From assembly GCF_042186555.1 (NCBI RefSeq), contig NC_133332.1, forward strand, positions 123,381,375 to 123,445,374: a stretch of 64,000 bases of DNA. The letters run 5' to 3'. Shown piece after piece: positions 1 through 10,896 of the stretch. The notes under the pieces are model-generated. The model was given only the letters and a program-made list of their open reading frames with translations. It ran no database searches and was not told the origin of the DNA. Numbering within the stretch: position 1 is the first letter of the stretch; each line of letters begins with the position of its first letter. Source of the stretch: Aquarana catesbeiana. Its lineage: Eukaryota > Chordata > Amphibia > Anura > Ranidae. A program made the position numbers and the translations under genes.

Positions 1-84
1 CATTAAAGCATAAAACAGCAAAATGACAGTGGAAAGAAAGGGAAAACGATTTAAAATCAATCCGCGCATGCGCGTTGCGCATCA

Positions 85-136
85 ACGTTGTGACCCTACG
101 GCCGTTTCGTCACAACTGACGTCATCAGGGGTACGT
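85..136 (-). ncRNA. Mirror copy of the candidate hammerhead ribozyme (PLE1, minus strand)
   Basis: Exact inverted counterpart of the motif at 5268-5319, lying downstream of the PLE1 ORF in its sense direction. All helices and the extra core C are the same. Confidence 0.6.
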
Positions 137-936
137 GGCTACGCACGCGCATGCGCATTAAATAGCTTGGCATCTCCGCTATGGACGGCGCTATTGGGTG
201 GCACAAATCTGGACTGAATGTTGATAATAGGCTGATCCAAAAGCCCATAAACCAACGGTAACGCCCAGTATAAAGGATAATACAAATCCAAGACGTTAAT
301 TAAACGTACACAAAATAAAGTAAAAAAAGAGCCACAAGCAACAGCGCCATCTAGTGGACATTATACAAAAAGACTCACAAGTAGTAGCTTAGGCCACCCA
401 TAATGAAGCACTTAACATTAAAAAAATCAATTAATTATAATATCATGATAAAATTAATTATTAATCCCAAACAGTACTGCATCTTCCTTACAAAGGATAC
501 TAATAATAACATAATTATGACTAATTAGAAAATTAAAAAAAACTTAATGTAAATGAGAAATGTATAATAATCAATATAGTTCAAAGCCAAAGAAACATCA
601 TATTATATATCATACTTCCTAGCAATATAATTCCCCCACTGAATACCTCGCAGGGATATTCCCAGTATAAAGCCTTAATTAAATTAAGTAATCATGAATA
701 AAGATTGTATATATAGTGATGAGCAACAAACCCATAATCCTAAATGAAGGGCAATAGATATGGTACTACATACCCAAAAACAAGAAGGGAGGGAAGGAGG
801 GGGGAGGGTTGTAGGAGGCTGGACAGAATAACAAATATAGGGGACCACGTTAGAGGTATAATCCTATAATTATAAGGGGAACAAAATGTACCAAATGGGG
901 CTAATAACAGCAAAAAACCGTATCCCAGAAAAGGCA

Positions 937-3135
937 TCAACTGTTGTTAATAAAACAGTTGATGTCCCATTCTATATTCAAACCACTAGGGGCATGAGAA
1001 CCCAACCTATAGATCCAGTTGGTCTCGGCTCTAGAGATGGTTCTCTTCCCATTACTACCCCGCCAATGGGGAATGTATTTCTCTATGCCTATAAAAGTGG
1101 TGCCTGTTGGGTCTCGATTATGTACGAGATCATAGTGTCTGGAGACACTGTGCTTGTCGAAGCCCTGTTTAATATTGGTGATATGTTCACCTAGCCTTAC
1201 GTGCAATTTTCTAACAGTGCGTCCAACATACTCTAACCCACAGGGGCACCTGAGGAGATAGACGACACATTTAGTGGTACAAGTAATCAATGATTTAATG
1301 GGGTATGTAAGGCCCGTGTTGACTGAAGTGAACTCAGTCAATCTTCTGTCCTTTACTGTGTTGACCTTACACACTGCACACCTTCTACACGGGGAAAAGC
1401 CTTTAAGGTCTCCAAAAAAACTCAAACGCACAGGTGGATCTGGAACATTAGGTGCCAGCATGTGTCTAAAACTGGTGGCGCCTCTAAACAGAACCCGTGG
1501 TTTTTCTGACAATAGGGGCCCAAGGATCCGGTCATTTTTAATAACTGGCCAATGTTTTTTTATGATCCTTTTTATGGCCCAATGCTGGCTTGAATAGGTG
1601 GTGATAAAAGCGAGTCCAAAGTCCTCTCTATCCTCAGCTCGAGGAGGTTTGTCTAATAATAGGTCCCTCCGGTCTCTATTGCCAACCTCTAGGATTAACG
1701 AGTCCAGGGTTGAAGAATCATACCCCTTACTCTGAAATCTAGATTTTAAAATGGATGCTTCCCTATAAAATTGTTCTAAATTAGAACAATTCCGCCTCAA
1801 TCTTAGGAATTGTCCTTTAGGAACAGCTGTTAACCAGGAACGATGATGACAGGAGTCCAAGGGGATAAAGCTGTTCCTATCGGTTGGCTTGAAGAAAGTA
1901 GAGGTGGTGATATTTCCGTTGACAATTTTAATAACCAGGTCCAAAAAATGGATCTGAGTTGAGCTAGCTTCATGACTAAGCACTATACCCCTATCATTGT
2001 TGTTGAGGCCCGAAAGGTAGGAATCAATCGATGCTTTATCACCATCCCAAATAAATAGGATATCATCGATGAATCTTTTCCACATGACAAGCTGGTCAGG
2101 TCTGTCATGTAGAACTACATCTTCCTCCCATTTAGCCATGAAGAGGTTGGCCATGCTTGGGGCAAATTTAGCCCCCATGGCCACACCCTTCACTTGCAAA
2201 TAATGTGCACCATTGTACCAAAAGTGATTATGCTCCATCGAGAAGTCCAATAGCTCCATCACAAAATTACATTGTGTGATGGAGATATTGGAGTCCCGAT
2301 AGAGAAAATGCCGTACCGCATCATGTCCCAATTGATGGGAAATCGAAGTATAGAGTGATGCGACATCAGCTGTCACTAGCGTATAGGTGTCTTTCCATTC
2401 CACCTCACTCAACGTGTTAAGGACATGTTTAGTATCCTTAAGGAATGAGGGTGTGCCCATCACCAGTGGCTGAAGGTAAAAATCAATGTATTTACCAACC
2501 CGTGAGGTAATAGAATCTATGCCACTGATGATGGGCCTTCCCGGGGGGTTCACTAAAGTTTTATGGACCTTGGGCAAAATATATATGACAGGTAAACGGG
2601 GAGCTAAAGGAACCAAGTGTTCCTTCTCTTTTTTGTTCAGGATCCCCATGTCATATCCTTTTTCTATTAATGCACTCAGTTCACGTTTATACGTGGCTGT
2701 TGGGTCTGATGGCAAGGGACAGTAGGTATCCGTATCAGATAAGATTCTATCCATTTCGTTGGCATAAGAATCTCTATCAAGGATGACAATGGCCCCGCCT
2801 TTATCCGCGGGGCGTATGATAATGTCCCTCCTATTGCATAAAGTTTCTAACCCTACTTTAATATTCCGCTGAGCTTGCACTGATCTTAATTTTAGCTTAG
2901 TCAAATCACTCAGCACCAAGTCACGAAAAATACTGATGTTGGGTGCTGTATTGCCTGGCGGGTTGAATAGCGAAGCATTAGACAAACCAGAGTGGACCAC
3001 TACGGATGCCTCTCTGGTTAATTGTCTGGATGAATTACTCATAATGTACCTTTTAATATTAAGTTTACGTGTGTACTTTTGTACATCAACAAACGTTTGA
3101 AACTTGTCCAGATTGCGAGGAGGGACAAATTTCAA
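937..3135 (-). CDS. Penelope-like element polyprotein: reverse transcriptase plus GIY-YIG endonuclease (PLE1)
   Basis: A 732-codon open frame from a TTG at 3135. The frame stays open upstream of that codon (reading ...NLSTKELTTDELITLNKG), so it is not the real start. Fingers region KGGAIVILDR lies at about residues 112-121 and LPKVHK near 187. RT motif A is TADVASLYT (D257), motif B GVAMGAKFAP (317-326), motif C FIDD (355-358), and the thumb is PKGQFLRLRRNCS near 439. The C-terminal third has a Cys pair (CRRCAVC, about 583-589) and a GIY-YIG module: VVY near 624 and YVGRT near 636, with a downstream conserved Arg and His-rich stretch. In the family this protein copies element RNA into DNA at a nick. 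All catalytic residues I can place are present. The related copy at 6178-8405 shares the same order. The affinity is to EN-containing PLEs (Neptune/Poseidon-like); the subfamily is not certain. Confidence 0.9.
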   Translation of the reverse strand: MKFVPPRNLDKFQTFVDVQKYTRKLNIKRYIMSNSSRQLTREASVVVHSGLSNASLFNPPGNTAPNISIFRDLVLSDLTKLKLRSVQAQRNIKVGLETLCNRRDIIIRPADKGGAIVILDRDSYANEMDRILSDTDTYCPLPSDPTATYKRELSALIEKGYDMGILNKKEKEHLVPLAPRLPVIYILPKVHKTLVNPPGRPIISGIDSITSRVGKYIDFYLQPLVMGTPSFLKDTKHVLNTLSEVEWKDTYTLVTADVASLYTSISHQLGHDAVRHFLYRDSNISITQCNFVMELLDFSMEHNHFWYNGAHYLQVKGVAMGAKFAPSMANLFMAKWEEDVVLHDRPDQLVMWKRFIDDILFIWDGDKASIDSYLSGLNNNDRGIVLSHEASSTQIHFLDLVIKIVNGNITTSTFFKPTDRNSFIPLDSCHHRSWLTAVPKGQFLRLRRNCSNLEQFYREASILKSRFQSKGYDSSTLDSLILEVGNRDRRDLLLDKPPRAEDREDFGLAFITTYSSQHWAIKRIIKKHWPVIKNDRILGPLLSEKPRVLFRGATSFRHMLAPNVPDPPVRLSFFGDLKGFSPCRRCAVCKVNTVKDRRLTEFTSVNTGLTYPIKSLITCTTKCVVYLLRCPCGLEYVGRTVRKLHVRLGEHITNIKQGFDKHSVSRHYDLVHNRDPTGTTFIGIEKYIPHWRGSNGKRTISRAETNWIYRLGSHAPSGLNIEWDINCFINNS

Positions 3136-3206
3136 ACCCTTGTTGAGAGTAATAAGTTCATCCGTTGTGAGCTCTTTGGTACTTAGATTGATAATACCAT
3201 TGGTAT

Positions 3207-3558
3207 CTAAATTCTCCTCCTTTTTGGGGTGAAGCTTCCTCCCCCCTCTGCACCCTCTCTTGCGTCGCCATTCCTTTTGTTTCGTCCTCTGCCAGCCAAC
3301 TGAAAATCCCGTCTAGCGTGATTTTCTCCCATATGTTGGCTTGGAGGAAGACCAGTGTTATTACGATTACTACCTAAATCCACCGTATTGTCCTCAATGG
3401 TGTTAAACAAAGGTGAAAATCTATTTCCAGTGTTAATATTGACACCATATTGCTCGCGTCCGTCGTTCTGTTGACGGCGTCCGGCTCTGGAGTTGTGTTG
3501 GTCAAAATGATAGCGATCACTATTGCGACTTTGATAGTCGAATCGGCCCTCCTGTCTC
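3207..3558 (-). CDS. N-terminal basic region of PLE1, one frame off the main ORF and cut at the inversion point
   Basis: Upstream of the RT frame, a second open frame reads from the inversion breakpoint at 3558 to a stop at 3207. It is rich in R, N, Q and G and ends in a basic cluster (TPKRRRI) that could serve as a nuclear localisation signal. The RT frame is open beside it, reading ...HPKKEENLDTNG..., so a one-base slip near 3205-3215 separates the two. PLEs commonly carry a low-complexity basic N-terminus ahead of the NLS-L-K-G-L segment, which suggests this is part of the same protein. The start is missing because the copy is interrupted at 3558/3559. Confidence 0.6.
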
Positions 3559-4467
3559 CATCGTTCCTGGTTAACAGCTGTTCCTAAAGGACAATTCCTA
3601 AGATTGAGGCGGAATTGTTCTAATTTAGAACAATTTTATAGGGAAGCATCCATTTTAAAATCTAGATTTCAGAGTAAGGGGTATGATTCTTCAACCCTGG
3701 ACTCGTTAATCCTAGAGGTTGGCAATAGAGACCGGAGGGACCTATTATTAGACAAACCTCCTCGAGCTGAGGATAGAGAGGACTTTGGACTCGCTTTTAT
3801 CACCACCTATTCAAGCCAGCATTGGGCCATAAAAAGGATCATAAAAAAACATTGGCCAGTTATTAAAAATGACCGGATCCTTGGGCCCCTATTGTCAGAA
3901 AAACCACGGGTTCTGTTTAGAGGCGCCACCAGTTTTAGACACATGCTGGCACCTAATGTTCCAGATCCACCTGTGCGTTTGAGTTTTTTTGGAGACCTTA
4001 AAGGCTTTTCCCCGTGTAGAAGGTGTGCAGTGTGTAAGGTCAACACAGTAAAGGACAGAAGATTGACTGAGTTCACTTCAGTCAACACGGGCCTTACATA
4101 CCCCATTAAATCATTGATTACTTGTACCACTAAATGTGTCGTCTATCTCCTCAGGTGCCCCTGTGGGTTAGAGTATGTTGGACGCACTGTTAGAAAATTG
4201 CACGTAAGGCTAGGTGAACATATCACCAATATTAAACAGGGCTTCGACAAGCACAGTGTCTCCAGACACTATGATCTCGTACATAATCGAGACCCAACAG
4301 GCACCACTTTTATAGGCATAGAGAAATACATTCCCCATTGGCGGGGTAGTAATGGGAAGAGAACCATCTCTAGAGCCGAGACCAACTGGATCTATAGGTT
4401 GGGTTCTCATGCCCCTAGTGGTTTGAATATAGAATGGGACATCAACTGTTTTATTAACAACAGTTGA
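3559..4467 (+). pseudogene. 5'-truncated PLE copy: RT thumb, Cys motif and GIY-YIG endonuclease only
   Basis: The frame opens exactly at the inversion breakpoint with HRSWLTAVPKG and runs to a stop at 4467. From the thumb onward it is residue-for-residue the same as the C-terminal third of PLE1 on the opposite strand. It lacks the fingers, palm motifs A-C and any start codon, so it cannot make reverse transcriptase. It could encode the endonuclease half only if expressed from outside. Its 3' flank, including the pyrimidine tract and hammerhead-like motif, mirrors that of PLE1. Confidence 0.9.
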
Positions 4468-5267
4468 TGCCTTTTCTGGGATACGGTTTTTTGCTGTTAT
4501 TAGCCCCATTTGGTACATTTTGTTCCCCTTATAATTATAGGATTATACCTCTAACGTGGTCCCCTATATTTGTTATTCTGTCCAGCCTCCTACAACCCTC
4601 CCCCCTCCTTCCCTCCCTTCTTGTTTTTGGGTATGTAGTACCATATCTATTGCCCTTCATTTAGGATTATGGGTTTGTTGCTCATCACTATATATACAAT
4701 CTTTATTCATGATTACTTAATTTAATTAAGGCTTTATACTGGGAATATCCCTGCGAGGTATTCAGTGGGGGAATTATATTGCTAGGAAGTATGATATATA
4801 ATATGATGTTTCTTTGGCTTTGAACTATATTGATTATTATACATTTCTCATTTACATTAAGTTTTTTTTAATTTTCTAATTAGTCATAATTATGTTATTA
4901 TTAGTATCCTTTGTAAGGAAGATGCAGTACTGTTTGGGATTAATAATTAATTTTATCATGATATTATAATTAATTGATTTTTTTAATGTTAAGTGCTTCA
5001 TTATGGGTGGCCTAAGCTACTACTTGTGAGTCTTTTTGTATAATGTCCACTAGATGGCGCTGTTGCTTGTGGCTCTTTTTTTACTTTATTTTGTGTACGT
5101 TTAATTAACGTCTTGGATTTGTATTATCCTTTATACTGGGCGTTACCGTTGGTTTATGGGCTTTTGGATCAGCCTATTATCAACATTCAGTCCAGATTTG
5201 TGCCACCCAATAGCGCCGTCCATAGCGGAGATGCCAAGCTATTTAATGCGCATGCGCGTGCGTAGCC
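4468..5267 (+). other. PLE 3' non-coding region with pyrimidine-rich tract (mirror copy at 137-936)
   Basis: After the stop there is a C/T-rich tract at about 4583-4625, then AT-rich sequence up to the hammerhead-like motif. The same sequence lies inverted in the left arm. A pyrimidine tract also follows the stop of the PLE at 6178-8405, and purine blocks of the minus-strand PLE at 24.9-29.0 kb read as pyrimidines on its sense strand. No other gene is visible. Confidence 0.6.
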
Positions 5268-5319
5268 ACGTACCCCTGATGACGTCAGTTGTGACGAAAC
5301 GGCCGTAGGGTCACAACGT
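5268..5319 (+). ncRNA. Candidate type I hammerhead ribozyme in the PLE terminal region
   Basis: The core CTGATGA is at 5276-5282. Stem II is GTCA 5284-5287 with TGAC 5292-5295 around a GTTG loop. GAAAC is at 5296-5300. A minimal stem III is formed by ACG/CGT around GC (5299-5306), and the predicted cleavage lies after A5307. Stem I pairs ACCC 5272-5275 with GGGT 5308-5311, then ACGT 5268-5271 with ACGT 5316-5319 across a CACA bulge. One irregularity is an extra C (5283) between CTGATGA and stem II, which could lower activity. Minimal type I hammerheads are known in Penelope-like elements. The fold was made by eye. Confidence 0.62.
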
Positions 5320-5403
5320 TGATGCGCAACGCGCATGCGCGGATTGATTTTAAATCGTTTTCCCTTTCTTTCCACTGTCATTTTGCTGTTTTATGCTTTA
5401 ATG

Positions 5404-6177
5404 CATCTTAGTTTTTAAATAAATGCCCCCGATTTTTTACAATCTACACTATTGGAGTCCTTGTTCTATTCTTTTCCCCTGGGAATCGTGGCTTATCTGT
5501 GCCTGAGTCTTTTTGAAAAGGAACACTAAAGGATTCCCTATGAGTACATCTCTTCACGGATGTCCTTGTTGCGGTGGGCTGCTGGATTAACGAGGAGAGA
5601 GCGAGTTCAGAGGGTCCATTATCCTAGGAGATTTCCACTACTAAGCCTGTTTTGACCCCCCTGAATAAGGGCGGTCGCAGGCTTGTCGGTAAGCCTTCAT
5701 TTCTTCCATTTGGTGGTGGGCCGCACGATAGGTGGACCAAACATCCCCGAACTCTGCAAAAACATCTCTTCTGGATCTTTTTTGGAATTAACACAGTGTG
5801 ATTTGGGACACTTTGCAGAACTTTTCTCTTATCACTTATTTGAATTTTATATTTAAATTTATGCGATTTTTTGGTATTGTATTATTGATTTGATGCTGCA
5901 CCTTTGTCACTTCTCATTTTTTCACGATGGTTATCCTGTCTAATTGATATTCTAGTCTCACTAGATTGTGCACAATATTTTTGTAGTCACCAGTCATCAT
6001 AATTATTTAATTTTATATATCCAGCGCTACACTCACTAGTATGTATTTTGTTTTTGCCTTATGTCGAGGGTTTAGTGTTTAGCAGCAGGATTTTGGTATA
6101 TCCAACTTGGTCATTCACATTTCACTTATTTTTATATTTATTCACGTAGCGCAGTTCTTTATTTATTTTTAATTTTC
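5404..6177 (+). other. PLE non-coding terminal segment leading into the second PLE ORF
   Basis: Holds AATAAA near 5419 followed by ...ACACTATTGGAGTCC..., about 140 bp after the hammerhead-like motif. The same order (hammerhead-like motif, AATAAA, a short GGAG-like block) recurs at 9612-9830. It then runs through non-coding sequence straight into the reading frame at 6178. I infer that it is a terminal repeat-like segment shared by adjacent PLE copies. No ORF is supported. Confidence 0.5.
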
Positions 6178-8405
6178 AATCTGTCTAAACAAATACTTAC
6201 TGATGCTGAGAAGCGACTTCTAGACAAAGGTTTAAAGTTTGCCCCACCCAGGAATCTAAGTAAGTGTCAAACTTACATGGATGTGCATAAGTTCACACGC
6301 AGACTAAATATCAAACGGTACATGTTGTCTAACCCCATCAATAGGGCAGACAACATGGTTAGCCAATACCAGCACACGAATTTGTCAAATGCTTCCCTTT
6401 TTAATCCCCCGGGTTCCCTTGCTCCAGCCATCCATGTTTTTAGGGATGTAGTTCTACGGGACCTTGAGCAGATCAAAGTTAGGAAAGTGAAATTGCATAG
6501 GGATCTCCAGGTTGGATTGGAATCCCTTTGCAATAATAAATCCCTGGTCATTAGGCCAGCAGACAAGGGTGGGGGGATTGTGGTGTTGGATCGTCACGAT
6601 TATTACAAAGAAATGCATCGCATTGTAGATGACACTGATACATATACAGTGTTAAATAGAGACCCTCTGAACAAATATAAAAAGGAACTGGAATCTATTG
6701 TCGATAGGGGACTTCGGAGAGGCATTTTGAGTGACAAAGAACAACGGTTCTTGGTTCTGATCGCCCCTCGAACCCCAGTCATTTACTACCTCCCGAAGAT
6801 ACATAAGGATTCCATTTGCCCCCTGGGACGTCCCATAGTAAGTGGGATCGACTCAATTACGTCCCGGGTGGCCAAATATATATCGACTATTTCCTACAAC
6901 CGTTGGTGGGAAGGATACCATCATACATCAAGGATACCAAACAGGTGATTAACACACTCTCTAATATCACCCCCAGGGAGGGTCTCTGCATGGTAACCGC
7001 GGATGTTTCATCCCTCTACACTATTATCCCCCATCAACTGGGCCTACAGGCAGTTGAATTGTTCCTGAACCGAGATTCTGGTTTACCTTCCATACAAATT
7101 CAATTTATTATGGAACTTTTGCGATATGCCGCCAGCCATAGCTACTTCTGGTTTGAACACCAATTTTATCGGCAGGACCGTGGAGTAGCTATGGGGGCCA
7201 AGTACGCCCCTAGCTTGGCCAATATTTTCATGGCCAAGTGGGAGGAGGACGTCGTCGACGCCCCCAGGAGACCTGAGGTCCTCCTGCGGGCTAGATATAT
7301 TGACGACGTCCTCCTCCTATGGGATGGATGTGAGGCTGAACTCTATGGCTTTATGAATACCCTGAATGCCAACAATAGAGGCATCAAGTTTAATGTTGAG
7401 GCCACCCAGGATGCCATCCACTTCCTGGACCTGAAGATCCAGATCGTGGATGGACAGTTCGTGACATCCACATATTTCAAGACAACTGACAGAAATCACA
7501 AACCATGGATTAAGGCCACCCCCCTAGGACAATTTTTGCGCCTCAGACGTAATTGCTCAGATATAGCTACTTTCGCCCATCAAGCATCTATTCTGACCAA
7601 AAGATTCCTAGAGAAGGGATACGATCAGCTCTCCCTCTCTCAGGCTGCAAAATCAGCAAGGATTAGGGATAGGGCTGATCTCTTGTCTGAGGTTTCTAGA
7701 CCTAGGATGGAGGTTTCAGACACTGTCCCATTCATTACTACGTTTTCAGTGCAACATCGTACGATTAAGCAATTAATACGTAAGCACTGGCATGTTCTTG
7801 GCAGTGATGCAGCCCTTAAGACCATTCTACCACCTAACCCTAGAGTGATATTCAAGGGAGCAGCATCCTTGGGAAGTAGGGTAGCACCTACAGTCCAAGA
7901 TCCCCCACAAGAAACCAGATCTTTTCTTCAAAATCTGACGGGGTTTTATAAGTGTGGAAAATGTCAAGTGTGTTCTCTTAACATCAATAGATCTAGATGT
8001 ATCACAACATTTACATCTACCAGCACAGGGCGTTCACATGACATTGAACCTTTTATCACTTGCAGCTCCGAAGGGGTGGTCTATCTCCTACAATGTCCCT
8101 GTAGGCTCCAATATATAGGGAGGACCAAAAGGGCCCTACGTGTTCGCCTAAATGAACACATAGGGAATATAAGAAGAGGTCATGATAAACACCCTGTCTC
8201 CAGGCATTACGATCAGGTCCACAGTAGAGACCCCTCAAAAACACTTTTTGTAGGAATTGACAAGTACAAGCCCCACTGGCGAGGTAGTTCACTCATCAGG
8301 GAGATCTCTAAGTTAGAGATGTCCTGGATATATAAAGTCAAAAGTTACGTGCTATTCGGCATGAACGTCAACACCAACGTAAATGCCTTTATCAATACCG
8401 CCTAA
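6178..8405 (+). pseudogene. Second Penelope-like element RT / GIY-YIG ORF (PLE2), one frameshift
   Basis: The coding frame can be followed from 6178 (NLSKQILTDAEKRLLDKGLKF), upstream of the first ATG at 6277. An extra AT in the run near 6880 shifts the frame: the first part ends at 6948 and the rest continues in another frame to a stop at 8405. Landmarks in order are the fingers (KGGGIVVLDR), LPKIHK, motif A (TADVSSLYT), motif B (GVAMGAKYAP), motif C (YIDD), thumb (PLGQFLRLRRNCS), Cys motif (CGKCQVC) and GIY-YIG (VVYLLQC...YIGRT). Compared with PLE1, about nine codons are missing just before the thumb (RN-HKPW). The family is the same as PLE1 but clearly diverged, so it is older. It is defective as it stands because of the two-base insertion. 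Confidence 0.88.
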
Positions 8406-9611
8406 TTTATTTTGGGTCTTTCCCTCCCCCTCTCCCCCTTCCCTCCTCCCTCCCCCTCTCCCCCTTCCCTCCTCCCTCCCCCTCCCCCCCTTTTCCCCCT
8501 CCCCCTCCCCTTTTTTTCCCCTTCCTTTCCTATATTTTTTTTTCCTTCCTTTGATCATGTAATGGTATGCAAATATTTGATCATGCAACACTGTTTATGA
8601 ATTTATGAATACATTGTCAAAGTCATCGCTCTGGGTTCACATAACTGGAACACCGGATGTGCTTTGGTTTCTTTTTTCCTTTAATCATTTTTTGGCAGTA
8701 CGCACCAATACAACAAATTTGGTTTTTTATTATATTCTGCGGACGAGAACTCCCATATAGTCTTTGAGCTTTGGCCGAGTTGGACGCCCTCCCCCCTTTT
8801 TTTACATATTTTTAGGATACATATTTTTAGTACACCCTGACCCATGGACTAATTTTATATTTTTTATTTTTAATATCCAACATTTTTTTGCTTATATTTT
8901 TATTTATATATGCACCTATATATATGTCCAGGCATCTATATGGATATAATATTCTCCTGCAAGTAATACTTAGGTTGGCCATTTGAGGTCCTTTTTCATG
9001 TCCCCAGAGACCTCATTTCCAATCTTCTTACGTGTGCCACCACTTAGATGCTTTACAACATGGTGCGGTTGAGATGTGGTCTGTCCGACTCAGTGCGGAC
9101 CCATGTCGGTGCGGTGGAGTGTGGGCCCTTTTGGGCTGCTCATCCTTTCTTTTCGGTGAGGCTTGGCGCGCGAGCCCAATGTGTATTTGTGGATCATTGG
9201 AGTCTCCCGTCTGCCTCCCCCCCCTGTGTCTGGTCTCTGCTGCCCATGCGCAGTAAGGCTATTCAGCTGTTTATCTGACACAGTGTTACATGACATGAAT
9301 TAAGACTCAGGGCGCGCAGGCGCATTGGAATTGTTTTGTTTTTATCTCGCCCTGGTTTTTCCTCTACGTACGACCCAACGTCGCATCACGTGATTGGAGC
9401 CGTGATGCAGGGCGCGCATGCGCCCCTGTGTCTAACCTCCTGCGCTCCACACGAACGGGGACGTCCGGTCCAGATGCAGGGCGCGCATGCGCCCCTGTGT
9501 CTAACCTCCTGCGCTCCACACGAATGCGGACGTCCGGTCTAGATGGAACCCAGAGCGAGGCTCTCTATCTATTTACTGTATTTAAGGGAGGTGACGCGAT
9601 GCACAGCCCGT
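8406..9611 (+). other. PLE2 3' non-coding region with long pyrimidine tract
   Basis: A nearly pure C/T tract covers about 8421-8535 immediately after the stop; open frames across it on either strand are low-complexity. The rest becomes GC-richer towards 9.0-9.5 kb, with CpG-containing blocks such as GCGCGCATGCGC that resemble the block beside the hammerhead-like motif in PLE1. Confidence 0.55.
9404..9541. repeat. Tandem duplication of 69 bp
   Basis: Two adjacent copies start GATGCAGGGCGCGCATGCGC at 9404 and 9473. They differ at only a few bases (for example AACGGGG versus AATGCGG). They lie in the PLE2 terminal region. Confidence 0.9.
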
Positions 9612-9654
9612 GCCCCTGGAAGACGTAATTTTATTGCAAAACGCAGCGTAGGGC
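9612..9654 (+). ncRNA. Decayed hammerhead-like motif of PLE2
   Basis: GCCC-CTGGAAGA, a short stem region, AAAACG, then GCAGCGTA-GGGC. GCCC/GGGC could form stem I and CG/CG stem III; CTGGAAGA stands where CTGATGA is expected and GAAAC is changed to AAAAC. It lies about 145 bp before an AATAAA (near 9798), the same spacing as in PLE1. The call is positional; it is probably inactive. Confidence 0.35.
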
Positions 9655-10560
9655 TGAGCGGTGTCATTGCGTCACCTCCCTCTGTCGTTGTTACTCCAGC
9701 AGGACAGGCGGCCTGTGAACATCCGGCCGGTGTCACAGACTGCCTCTCATCAGATGACCATTGCTTTTTTATATGTGAGTGTTTACTATATTCTTTTAAT
9801 AAATATTAAGTGATTTTACACTATGGGAGCCTTCTTCTGTTTCCCCCACATGATGTCCATACTCCATTGAGGGCTGAGCTTTGCCTTTCCCTGGGGATCC
9901 ACCTGCAATACAGCTTTTACAGCACTACAGCTTCAGAGGTTCCAATCCAGTCTCCATTCTGGTCCCCGGCTGTCCGAAGCAGCAGGACTACAATGCCCAT
10001 TTAGACCCTCTGTAACGGGGGGTCATGGGGTTCCGGTAAGCAGCCAGGCACTTCATTCATGGTGGTGGACCCACACATCTGGGACTGCATACAATCGGAC
10101 ACTTTTTGTTTTAATCACAGCACTTTTGGGGTGTTTTTGTATATGGACTTCCTTTTTTATACTTCTTTTAAATCAAGTCAATTAACTTTTTTCGCATATT
10201 GCAATCCTTCAAGTTTTTTTGCTTTGGTTTATGTACTAATTTGAGTTGCTATTGGATATATATATTTTTTAAGGGGAGGTGGGACTAATATCCCAACCTG
10301 GTATATATTTTTGCCACATTTTATTATATAACTTTATCATACGTTTATATAATATTTATTCACAAATAGGCTGGGAATCTCTTTCAGTCATACACATGTT
10401 AGTCTTTTTTGGTTTAAGTCAATATTTTTCTCACTTGATTTTTGTGTGTTTGTGTCACATATAGGACTCTGCAGCATAGATGGTCATTATTATTTATTTT
10501 TGATGCGTAGTTAATTCATCACTTTTTTTTTTTTTTATCTGCATACATATGTCCGTGATC
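9655..10560 (+). other. Non-coding PLE terminal segment downstream of PLE2
   Basis: AATAAA near 9798, then ACACTATGGGAGCC, which parallels the segment after PLE1 at 5419-5460. Further on is a GGTGGTGGACC-like block (about 10060) comparable with 5712-5740. I infer a direct terminal copy flanking PLE2 on its 3' side. Beyond about 10260 the sequence is AT-rich and unrecognised. Confidence 0.4.
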
Positions 10561-10584
10561 ACACGAATCAATCATTATACACTT

Positions 10585-10896
10585 AACAGGATTTTTTTTA
10601 TCCAAAGATATGTAGCAGAATACATGTTGGCTTAAATTTATGACAAAATTCAATTTTATTGGATTTCTTTTAAAATAGAAAGAAGAAAATATTGTTTTTT
10701 TTCCAAATTTCCGCTCTTTTTTCGCTTATATCGCAAAAAATAAAAAATGGAGTCATGAATAAATACCACCAAAAAAAAATTGATAAAAATTTTATTTGGG
10801 TACATGACCGCGCAATTGTCATTGAAAGTGTGACAGTGCTGAAAGCTGAACATTGGTCAGGGAAGGAAGAGGGTGAAAGTGCCCAGTATTGAGGTG
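10585..10896 (+). mobile_element. Truncated MITE of a TTAA-ended family
   Basis: Shares long blocks with 15600-16008 and 16600-16660: ATGTAGCAGAATACAT, an A-rich AAAAATAAAAA stretch, AAATACCACCAAAA, TTTGGGTACA, and the terminal GTGGTTAA. Only the right end is present. It has no coding capacity. Elements with TTAA duplications belong to piggyBac- or Kolobok-like groups; I cannot choose between them. Confidence 0.65.

Larger units (their letters stand above)
1..5403. repeat. Large inverted repeat of a Penelope-like element (arms 1-1845 and 3559-5403)
   Basis: Position x pairs with position 5404-x throughout both arms with no indel that I found; open frames in the two arms translate identically. 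The match breaks at 1846/3558, leaving a 1,713-bp unique centre. The left arm reaches the first base of the window, so the repeat may extend further left. The centre plus left arm is one long PLE on the minus strand; the right arm is a 5'-truncated copy on the plus strand, so the two are head to head. Inverted terminal copies are a known arrangement of Penelope-like elements. The identity of the arms suggests a very young structure, or an assembly artefact. Confidence 0.93.

Noticed and set aside
886..2725. Plus-strand frames at 886-1194, 1274-1597 and 2486-2725
   Set aside because: Antisense shadows of the PLE1 coding sequence.
8352..8600. Pro/Ser- or Gly/Glu-rich frames after PLE2
   Set aside because: They come from the pyrimidine tract in the 3' non-coding region.
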